This document shows positions 1 to 4,652 of a DNA stretch of 6,106 nt, one piece after another; within the stretch, counting starts at the first letter, position 1; every line of letters begins with the position of its first letter. The stretch covers positions 1 through 6,106 of the forward strand of contig JAUYIV010000066.1 in the NCBI GenBank assembly GCA_030688105.1, in the 5' to 3' direction. The DNA comes from Actinomycetota bacterium (GTDB lineage: Bacteria > Actinomycetota > Acidimicrobiia > Spongiisociales > UBA11373). The notes under the pieces were generated by a model. It saw only the letters and a program-made list of their open reading frames with translations, was not told the DNA's origin and did no database searches. Both the position numbers and the translations under genes were made by a program.

Positions 1-16
1 CGCTGAAGAGCCACAT
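1..16 (-). CDS. Start of a further gene, cut by the left window edge
   Basis: An ATG at 16-14 overlaps the stop codon of the preceding gene as TGATG, the same coupling seen at 406-402. A G-run (27-31) lies ten bases upstream as a possible weak ribosome binding site. Only MWLFS is visible, so nothing can be said about its product. A neck or tail gene would fit the order of the module. Confidence 0.4.
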
Positions 17-243
17 CAGGCTGACGCCCCCGGACAGTCTTCGCCGCGATGGTTGGCGCGGATAGTCTTCGCCGCCTCCATGCTGTGCTCAGGGCACTCC
101 GGGTCGATTTTGTCCATGTCCACCAGCCCGCAGGGTTCCACGGGGCACGGACACTCCTCCTCGATCGTGGGACGGGCGTCTACGACGCCGCGCTGCCGGG
201 CCTGGTAGGTGGAGGACCAATGCCGACCGATGTGCATACTCAT
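16..243 (-). CDS. Small Cys/His-rich protein, possible zinc ribbon
   Basis: This 75-residue protein starts at an ATG overlapping the previous stop by ATGA, with GGGAGA (252-257) eight bases upstream. A second in-frame Met codon two residues later is also possible, and a TTG at 276 would force a longer overlap and is less likely. The N-terminus is basic and polar. The centre is acidic and Cys-rich: Cys31, Cys33, Cys38, Cys50 and His53 in the order C-x-C-x4-C-x11-C-P-x-H, with His65 and Cys70 further on. This could hold one zinc ion. The C-x-C...C-P-x-H frame matches the preceding gene, with 16 rather than 14 residues between the halves. The gene ends with TGA overlapping the next ATG. Function is unknown. 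Confidence 0.6.
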   Translation of the reverse strand: MSMHIGRHWSSTYQARQRGVVDARPTIEEECPCPVEPCGLVDMDKIDPECPEHSMEAAKTIRANHRGEDCPGASA

Positions 244-404
244 CGTGGCATTCTCCCATGTAGGGGGCACTTCCAAGTGACGAAGGGCCGCAAAAATTGA
301 CTGATCCGGTGGCAGTCGCAGTGAGGCTCGGGGGCGATGCCCGGCATCGCGATCTGGGCGGGGGGGAGCGGCGGCTCAATCGGCTGAGCTGGCTGCGCCC
401 CCAT
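240..404 (-). CDS. Small Cys/His-rich protein, possible zinc knuckle
   Basis: This 54-residue protein starts at an ATG overlapping the connector stop codon (TGATG), with a G-run (411-416) six bases upstream. The first half is Pro/Ala/Gln-rich (MGAQPAQPIEPPLPPAQIAM) and probably flexible. The second half has His28-Cys29-x-Cys31-His32 and then Cys46-Pro-x-His49, a pattern that could bind one zinc ion. An alternative in-frame start at 458 would overlap the connector gene by 55 bases, so 404 is preferred. Its stop TGA overlaps the next start as ATGA (243-240). It shares the C-x-C...C-P-x-H arrangement with the next gene. Overlaps at both ends argue that it is a true gene. Function is unknown; nucleic acid or protein binding are options for such a motif. 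Confidence 0.6.
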   Translation of the reverse strand: MGAQPAQPIEPPLPPAQIAMPGIAPEPHCDCHRISQFLRPFVTWKCPLHGRMPR

Positions 405-988
405 CAGAAGCCCCCCGTGACGAACTCCTGCCCTCCAGCACCACCGGGCGAAGCCCATGGCTCGATCAGCGCAGTCGTGGTCCCGTCGCGCACGGCCAGG
501 AAGTTAACCCAGCCGTCCGCCGGTGCCTCGGAATCCATGATCCTCTCGATCGCATCGTCGCGCAGTTTGCGAAGATTCTTGAGGTACTCCAGGAGGGCGT
601 TCGCCGAGAGCTGGTAGGTCCACTCGACCGCTTCGTCGCGAATCGTCTCGCCGACTTTCAGCGCTTTGAGGTCGTTGAAGAAGTAATCGAGCGCCGCCTG
701 AGCCACGATCACCGACGCCTCGTCCTCCGTTAGGGCCGGGTCCACCAGCCAGGCGATCGGCGACTGGTACACGTCGTCGCGCGCCTCGACCTGGAGCTGG
801 TGGCCGAACAGGCCGCCGGTGTAGAGAATTACGTTGGCAACGGAGTCCGCGATGATCGCGTTCACCTGGTCGTCGGTAAGGTCCGACGCAGCGGCGTTCG
901 CCGAGCCGGTCCCCAGCGGTCCCTCCAGGGTGCGCCTGACCCGGGGGATCAGGACCCGGCTGTCCCGGAGGTCGGTTACAGGAGTCAT
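404..988 (-). CDS. Putative head-tail connector (adaptor) protein
   Basis: This 194-residue, mostly helical protein lies two genes after the major capsid gene, where head completion or adaptor proteins are usually encoded; these bind under the portal and form the neck. After a basic N-terminus, DLTDDQVNAIIADSVANVIL (residues 36-55) looks like the opening helix typical of such adaptors. Residues 77-112 (PIAWLVDPALTEDEASVIVA, then QAALDYFFNDLKAL) and 113-147 (VGETIRDEAVEW..., then LLEYLKNLRKLRDDAI) make further long helices. The tail (about 165-194) is Gly-rich. No transmembrane segment is present. ATG at 988 has no recognisable ribosome binding site in the 11-base gap after the upstream stop, so it probably depends on coupling to that gene. 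Its TGA overlaps the next ATG as TGATG at 406-402. The connector role is inferred from helical make-up and position. Confidence 0.65.
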   Translation of the reverse strand: MTPVTDLRDSRVLIPRVRRTLEGPLGTGSANAAASDLTDDQVNAIIADSVANVILYTGGLFGHQLQVEARDDVYQSPIAWLVDPALTEDEASVIVAQAALDYFFNDLKALKVGETIRDEAVEWTYQLSANALLEYLKNLRKLRDDAIERIMDSEAPADGWVNFLAVRDGTTTALIEPWASPGGAGGQEFVTGGF

Positions 989-999
989 GTGGGGAGCCG

Positions 1000-1608
1000 C
1001 TACGCCTTCGCGGCTGCCTCCGGCGTCCCGACTTCCTCACCCGGGGCGCGTTTGCCCTGGGGCGCCTTGCCTTTCGGAGCCGGAGCGGCGCCCGTCTCAC
1101 CACCCGCCGGTGGACGACGGCGCGCAGCGGCAGCACGGGCGCTCTGCTCCTGCTGCTCCTGCGTCGGCGTGCGGCCCGCATCGGCACCCTCGGGCTCCTG
1201 CGGCTTCTCCTCGGGCTCAGGCGCCTCCTGGGGGGGCTCTTCGGACTCTCCCGGGGAAGAGTCCTCGGCACTGCCGTCACCGGCTGTGCCGCCCTGCCCC
1301 TCGGCGGGGACACTCTCTGTGTCCAAGCCGCTCTTGACCTCATGGACCTGTGGCTCCTCGGTGAAGCCGATCGGCCGCCGATTGGCGATCTTCGTCGCCG
1401 GAGTGCGGAGGACAAGGGTGCCGTTGGTGAAGGGGTTGTCGTGATCTCGACGGGGGGCGTTCGCTGTCGCGATCTGCTCGTCCTCGTCCAGCCAGGTCGA
1501 GCATTTGGGGGCCACCGCGATGCCGCGCATCTGGCCGGTAGGGCCTCTCACCTGGACGCCGATGTAGCCGCCGGTGACGTTCTCGAACTCGCTCTTTGGG
1601 TCTGCCAT
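1000..1608 (-). CDS. Hypothetical protein, small N-terminal domain plus disordered tail, between capsid and connector genes
   Basis: I do not recognise a named family for this 202-residue protein. Residues 1-82 look like a compact beta-rich domain, with phrases GGYIGVQVRGPTGQMRGIAV, WLDEDEQIATANAPR and NGTLVLRTP...NRRPIGF. I have an impression that similar short proteins follow the capsid gene in actinophages, without a known role. Residues 83-145 are acidic and rich in Glu, Pro and Gly, with no hydrophobic core. Residues 146-202 turn Gln-rich, then basic with Arg, Lys, Ala and Pro (for example ARAAAARRRPPAGG). The tail is therefore probably disordered, with separated acidic and basic blocks. 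ATG at 1608 is chosen because AAGGAG (1615-1620) lies six bases upstream; in-frame upstream starts would run through the intergenic hairpin into the capsid gene. The stop TAG at 1000 is 11 bases before the connector gene. A minor head or neck protein is a reasonable guess. Confidence 0.75.
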   Translation of the reverse strand: MADPKSEFENVTGGYIGVQVRGPTGQMRGIAVAPKCSTWLDEDEQIATANAPRRDHDNPFTNGTLVLRTPATKIANRRPIGFTEEPQVHEVKSGLDTESVPAEGQGGTAGDGSAEDSSPGESEEPPQEAPEPEEKPQEPEGADAGRTPTQEQQEQSARAAAARRRPPAGGETGAAPAPKGKAPQGKRAPGEEVGTPEAAAKA

Positions 1609-1646
1609 GCCGGTCTCCTTGGTTCGCCGTGCCGTTTGCCTACGCA

Positions 1647-1666
1647 TAATGTACGACGAGCGTTCA
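1647..1666 (-). promoter_or_regulatory. Promoter-like repeat, copy B, upstream of the 202-residue gene
   Basis: The minus strand reads TGAACGCTCGTCGTACATTA, 19 of 20 bases identical to copy A and in the same orientation. It lies between the post-capsid hairpin and the next gene. Taking TACATT (1648-1653) as a -10 element, transcription would start near 1641 and give a leader of about 33 bases carrying the AAGGAG ribosome binding site. No clear -35 element is visible. Confidence 0.45.
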
Positions 1667-1678
1667 CGGAACGACGAA

Positions 1679-1698
1679 GGCCAGTCGTGAAACCGGCC
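1679..1698 (-). terminator. Hairpin downstream of the major capsid gene, possible terminator
   Basis: The minus strand reads GGCCGGT, a six-base loop TTCACG, then ACTGGCC: a seven-pair stem with one G-T wobble. It begins 38 bases after the capsid stop codon. It is followed by TTCGTCGTT rather than a clean run of T, so it may be a weak terminator, an attenuator, or a 3' end that protects abundant capsid mRNA. A promoter-like repeat begins 12 bases further downstream, which fits a stop-and-restart junction. Confidence 0.4.
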
Positions 1699-1736
1699 CC
1701 GTCGCGTACCCCGTCTACCTTGAGATTCCTGCGGAG

Positions 1737-2675
1737 TTAGGTGAGCTTGATGCGCCCGATCCGGCCCTTGGCCGCTCCGAAGAGGAGCATCCCCGCATCC
1801 CGAGCCGTTTCCCAGCGAAGCATGAAGGACGGCAGCTTGAGCTGCTGGACCTTGGCGTTGTCCCCGTAGTAGGTGAGGCGCCCGGAGTTCTGCCCGACGA
1901 CCCACAGCTCGTCGTTCGGCAGGACGAAGTTCCCGGCGAAGTCCTCGAAGTTCTCCACCTGGACAGCCGCGTAGCCCTTGTACTGTCCGATCTGGCCGGT
2001 GTTGAAGATTTGCTCGGCCACTCTGTCGCCGAACTCCAGGCCGACCCCGGCCAGGTGCCGCAGTGCCGGGCGCGTGCCGAGAAGCGTCACGTTGCCCTTG
2101 GAGCGCAGCGCGACCTCCTCGATCACCGGGTCGATCTGGTCGTCGGTGAGCGTCGAGGCCGCGAAGGACCCGAAGGTGTCGCCGGTGACGATCGCCGCCT
2201 GGACCAGCTCGATCAGACGCTCGGTCGGAAGCTGAGAGAGCTTCTCGCGGGACTGGGTAACCAGGTCATCGAAGGTCCCCCAGAAGTTGGTGGCGATCTC
2301 GTCCTGGTGGAAGTCCAGCGCGGTGACCATCTCTTCGCGCGGCATCTGCGCCCGCTCATAGCGGATGATGTCCGAGCGAATCTGGCCGCCTTTCCCCTGC
2401 CAATACGCCCGCAGCCCTCGCAGGTCCTCCTCGATGTAATCGGGGTCGGCGAGACCGACGTTTTTGACCTGGATGACCTGAGGCACGATGTCCTCGGCCA
2501 TTGCGTCGGCCCAGACGTTGTTCAGCAGGTCGAAGGCGAACTCTTCCAGATCGCTGGGAGTGCGCAGGAAGTGCTGCCCCAACTGGTGGGAGGAGCGCGC
2601 CTTGAGGTCCTCGGCTCTCTCTTCGTCTTTCTCGACCCGGACCTGACGGAGAAGATCAAGTATTGCAGCGTCCAT
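1737..2675 (-). CDS. Major capsid protein, HK97 fold
   Basis: This 312-residue protein is the probable shell subunit. Residues 1-60 are helical and charged and could be the N-arm or a delta-like segment; I see no clear protease cleavage site. Residues about 110-165 (REEMVTALDFHQDEIATNFW, then TFDDLVTQSREKL) look like the spine-helix region. The second half has the familiar order for HK97-type capsids: KGNVTLLGTRPALRHLAG near 193-210, an EQIFNTGQIGQYKGYAAVQV stretch near 221-240, ENFEDFAGNFVLPNDELWVV near 241-260, and a C-terminal beta-rich RIGRIKLT. Length is usual for the family. ATG at 2675 follows a strong AGGAGG (2687-2692) with an 11-base spacer, fitting high expression. The stop is TAA at 1737, and a hairpin lies 38 bases downstream. 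The position after protease/scaffold and decoration genes agrees. The identity is from remembered family pattern. Confidence 0.85.
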   Translation of the reverse strand: MDAAILDLLRQVRVEKDEERAEDLKARSSHQLGQHFLRTPSDLEEFAFDLLNNVWADAMAEDIVPQVIQVKNVGLADPDYIEEDLRGLRAYWQGKGGQIRSDIIRYERAQMPREEMVTALDFHQDEIATNFWGTFDDLVTQSREKLSQLPTERLIELVQAAIVTGDTFGSFAASTLTDDQIDPVIEEVALRSKGNVTLLGTRPALRHLAGVGLEFGDRVAEQIFNTGQIGQYKGYAAVQVENFEDFAGNFVLPNDELWVVGQNSGRLTYYGDNAKVQQLKLPSFMLRWETARDAGMLLFGAAKGRIGRIKLT

Positions 2676-2704
2676 GTGTTTCGATTCCTCCTCGTAGTCC
2701 TGGT

Positions 2705-3256
2705 CTAGAACTGGCCCCGCAGGGACCTGACCCGCAGCACGACCTCGCCGTCGGGGCCGACCGGGGTGACCTCGATGACCTCGAACACCTTGTCGATGTC
2801 CGCGTTGGCATCGGGAGCCCAGGAGCCCGCACCGGAAACGCCCGCTGGGCGCTCTCCGTCGGCGTCCCAGCCGATCATGCCGCCGGGCACGTAGGTCCGA
2901 CGGGGATCGACCAAGGTGATGTTGAAGCCGCCGCTGTATCCGGCCAAGATGTACTCGCCGCTCTCGATGTCCTGGTTGCGGACCTCGTTCGGCCCAAGCG
3001 CGCTCGGCCCGGTGTTCGGGTCCGGCACGTCGATCGGGCGCATGGCGATCGCGAGCTGGTCGATAGCGTCACCGCTTTCGGCGACGCGAAGCATCATCAG
3101 GCCGCGCGTAGTCGCGGAGCCCGCCGGGACGACGGCCTCTCCGGGCTTGACAATGCCGCTGGCTACGCGGTCCGACCATTTCTCGCCGGGGTAGGCGATG
3201 CTGACGTGCGGGAGTCCGGCAACGCCAGTGAGGGGAAAGGAACCTGGGTCTTTCAT
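2705..3256 (-). CDS. Putative head decoration protein
   Basis: This 183-residue protein is rich in Gly, Pro, Val and Asp, with short beta-like stretches and no membrane segment or coiled coil. Examples are KPGEAVVPAGSATTRGLMML near residues 37-56, SGEYILAGYSGGFNITLV near 99-116, and a C-terminal FEVIEVTP...EVVLRVRSL near 158-179. Its place between the scaffold and the major capsid gene matches that of lambda gpD-type decoration proteins, and the GEAVVPAG and GEYIL phrases recall that family, but it is longer than gpD. ATG at 3256 is preceded by AGGAGA (3267-3272) with a ten-base spacer. The stop TAG at 2705 leaves 29 bases to the capsid gene, and the upstream scaffold stop is 32 bases away, so one transcript is likely. 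Alternatives are a head fibre or another minor capsid protein. The role is inferred mainly from position and composition. Confidence 0.5.
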   Translation of the reverse strand: MKDPGSFPLTGVAGLPHVSIAYPGEKWSDRVASGIVKPGEAVVPAGSATTRGLMMLRVAESGDAIDQLAIAMRPIDVPDPNTGPSALGPNEVRNQDIESGEYILAGYSGGFNITLVDPRRTYVPGGMIGWDADGERPAGVSGAGSWAPDANADIDKVFEVIEVTPVGPDGEVVLRVRSLRGQF

Positions 3257-3288
3257 CTGTCTACGTTCTCCTCGTCAGTCGCCGGTTG

Positions 3289-3864
3289 TTACTTGTCGTC
3301 CTCGGAAGCCCTGCGGCCTGAGCTACGAACCAGGCCGCCGATCACCGAAGCCCGGGCCGCCCCGGAGGGAGCTTCGCTCCCCCCGCTGCGCCGAGACCCG
3401 ACCGGGGTGGAGGCGGTCTCCTCTCTGCTGAGGTCGCCCCCTCTTGCGGCGGCGCCCTCGTCCTCCTCGGACCCGGCGTCGCGCTTGACCTCGGTCAGCT
3501 CTTCCAGTTCGCCGAGACGGGCCTCCCAGTCGTCGTCCTCCATGTCGGACGCCTGCTTGCCGAGGCGCTCCTGCGTCTTCTCGCCCAGCGCGTCCTTGAA
3601 GCCCTTGCCGAGCTTGTCGAGGCGCTCGGTGGACAGCTCGCCCGCGCGCTTCTCCTCCTCGGCTCTCTCGGCCTTGTCCTTGAACTCGTCGCGCTCTCTC
3701 TCCGCTTTCTTCTGGGCGGCCTCAGCGGTCTCCACCGCCGACTCGGCCTCCTTCAGCTTGGTGCCCGAGTCATCGGCCTGGTCCTTCGCGGCGGCAAGCT
3801 CGTCCTTGGTCGGACGACCCTTTAGCTCGTCGTACTCCGAACGGGCGATCTCCATCTTCTCCAT
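3289..3864 (-). CDS. Nested scaffold protein from internal start
   Basis: An in-frame ATG (Met249 of the protease gene) lies ten bases after AAAGGAG, a better ribosome binding site than the one serving the full-length gene. Translation here would give a 191-residue protein beginning MEKMEIARSEYDELKGRP. It would consist entirely of the charged coiled-coil region and the disordered C-terminal tail, without protease or Cys/His residues. This is the same logic as lambda C/Nu3, where the scaffold is made from an in-frame start inside the protease gene, so procapsids receive many scaffold copies and few protease copies. The start falls exactly at the boundary between the protease part and the coiled coil, which supports real use. 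Production of the short form is inferred from this start signal alone. Confidence 0.6.
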   Translation of the reverse strand: MEKMEIARSEYDELKGRPTKDELAAAKDQADDSGTKLKEAESAVETAEAAQKKAERERDEFKDKAERAEEEKRAGELSTERLDKLGKGFKDALGEKTQERLGKQASDMEDDDWEARLGELEELTEVKRDAGSEEDEGAAARGGDLSREETASTPVGSRRSGGSEAPSGAARASVIGGLVRSSGRRASEDDK

Positions 3865-4608
3865 CGGTATGACGCTCCTTTGGGCCTTTTCGCTTCGCCT
3901 TGAAGTGCTGTCGTGAAGTTCCTGGTGGGCCGCGACGATTTCCTCTTGGACTGCCTGCTCCAAGTGGGCCTCGCTGTAAGCCCCTCTTGCCCCTCGGCTT
4001 CCGAAGATGAGTCCGGTGCCGGTGAAGGTGACGCCCCCTAATATACGACCGGCGTTTGGATTTTCTGCCAGGTGCGCGCACCACTGGGCTTCCTCTTCTC
4101 CACCGGGTAGCTTGTGGAAGGTCTGGCCACATTCCGCGCAGGAGTAAAAGGGGGCCTGACACTCCATCGACTGCATCAGGCTTCCCTGCTCGTAGTTGTG
4201 GGCGATCTCCTCCGCCACGTCGGGGAAGCGATGAGCCCAGATCGCCAGCGCCGTTTCGATCCGACTGCGGGGCACTCTGTCTGTCTCCGGCGTCAGCAAT
4301 CGGGTGTCGGCGATGAGCCCGACGGCGGTCCGGGGGTCATGCATCACCGTCACCGGGCAGTACTGCGGAGTGAGGCTCTTGATCGCAAGCTCTCCGGCGG
4401 TCCACTGGTGGCCGTTGGCGTTGGGATTGTCGGCCTCAACGTAGTTGCCGCGCAGCCATAGGAAGTTGGGATTCGGAGCGCCCTTCTTCAGGTCCGAAGC
4501 GAAGGCGTATTCCTCGATCTCGGACTCGTTTGGCTCGAAGGGACTGACCGGGGCGACCAGGTAGATGTGGTCGCCGTCCTCGAAGAGATGGGGCCGGACT
4601 TTCGACAT
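3289..4608 (-). CDS. Capsid maturation protease fused to a scaffold domain
   Basis: This 439-residue protein probably processes the procapsid and supplies the internal scaffold. Residues about 45-150 resemble phage prohead serine proteases: VMHDPRTAVGLIAD puts a candidate catalytic His at 90, and GSLMQSMEC a candidate Ser at 147; the third catalytic residue is not clear. Just after Ser147 lies a possible zinc knuckle (Cys157, Cys160, Cys177, His179), then a conserved-looking GGVTFTGTGLIFGSRGARGA segment. From about 245 to 375 the sequence is highly charged and heptad-like (Glu, Lys, Ala, Arg), as expected for a coiled-coil scaffold. It ends in a Ser/Gly/Arg/Glu-rich disordered tail. ATG at 4608 is preceded only by a weak AGGGG four bases away. 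The gene sits between the portal and the decoration/capsid genes, as in lambda-like and HK97-like head modules. A second start at 3864 probably yields the scaffold alone. Protease identity is likely but remembered rather than searched. Confidence 0.7.
   Translation of the reverse strand: MSKVRPHLFEDGDHIYLVAPVSPFEPNESEIEEYAFASDLKKGAPNPNFLWLRGNYVEADNPNANGHQWTAGELAIKSLTPQYCPVTVMHDPRTAVGLIADTRLLTPETDRVPRSRIETALAIWAHRFPDVAEEIAHNYEQGSLMQSMECQAPFYSCAECGQTFHKLPGGEEEAQWCAHLAENPNAGRILGGVTFTGTGLIFGSRGARGAYSEAHLEQAVQEEIVAAHQELHDSTSRRSEKAQRSVIPMEKMEIARSEYDELKGRPTKDELAAAKDQADDSGTKLKEAESAVETAEAAQKKAERERDEFKDKAERAEEEKRAGELSTERLDKLGKGFKDALGEKTQERLGKQASDMEDDDWEARLGELEELTEVKRDAGSEEDEGAAARGGDLSREETASTPVGSRRSGGSEAPSGAARASVIGGLVRSSGRRASEDDK
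3875..3881 (-). promoter_or_regulatory. Internal ribosome binding site for the nested scaffold start
   Basis: The minus strand reads AAAGGAG followed by ten bases (CGTCATACCG) and then ATG at 3864. This purine-rich stretch sits inside the protease coding region, where it encodes part of Ala-Gln-Arg-Ser, so it need not exist for coding reasons. It decides the proposed second start of the scaffold. Confidence 0.6.
4039..4058 (-). promoter_or_regulatory. Promoter-like repeat, copy C, inside the protease gene
   Basis: The minus strand reads CAAACGCCGGTCGTATATTA, matching copy B at 15 of 20 positions. It also shares the following GGGG with copy A. It lies in the coding sequence for Asn-Ala-Gly-Arg-Ile-Leu, about 175 bases upstream of the internal scaffold start. 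TATATT here is a better -10 match than in the other copies. It could drive a scaffold-plus-capsid transcript, or be a chance resemblance forced by the protein. Confidence 0.3.
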
Positions 4609-4615
4609 TGACCCC

Positions 4616-4635
4616 TAATGTACGACGCGCGTTCA
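4616..4635 (-). promoter_or_regulatory. Promoter-like repeat, copy A, between portal and protease genes
   Basis: The minus strand reads TGAACGCGCGTCGTACATTA, which differs at one of 20 positions from copy B. It occupies most of the 44-base gap between the portal stop and the protease start. It contains TACATT, a fair match to an actinobacterial -10 element (TAnnnT), but has no convincing -35 box. If it is a promoter, transcription would start almost at the protease ATG, giving a leaderless or nearly leaderless message. It could instead be a binding site for a phage regulator. Confidence 0.45.
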
Positions 4636-4652
4636 GGGCGCGAAGGGAGCAG

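Noticed and set aside
179..200. Possible fourth copy of the promoter-like motif (TACGACGCCGCGCT on the plus strand)
   Set aside because: It lacks the TAAT part and the spacing is shifted, so it shares only a GC-rich core inside a coding region.
504..1415. Minus-strand open frame of 303 codons spanning two genes
   Set aside because: Arg/Pro/Ser-rich out-of-frame reading of the connector gene and the 202-residue gene. Those two genes have sensible starts, stops and spacing; this frame would override both.
1609..1905. N-terminal extension of the 202-residue gene to a start at 1905
   Set aside because: The extension would overlap the capsid gene by 169 bases and read through the hairpin and repeat. 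The ATG at 1608 has an excellent AAGGAG six bases upstream.
862..2161. Shared LTDDQ phrase in the capsid and connector proteins (near 2150 and 880)
   Set aside because: Only about 15 bases match and the surrounding protein differs. It fits a common helix-capping sequence with the same codon preference, not a duplication.
2663..3916. Long plus-strand open frame of 417 codons
   Set aside because: It lies opposite the decoration protein and the scaffold region, is full of Ser, Arg and Pro runs with no family-like pattern, and has no suitable ribosome binding site. It is the GC-rich antisense shadow of genes with good starts and recognisable order.
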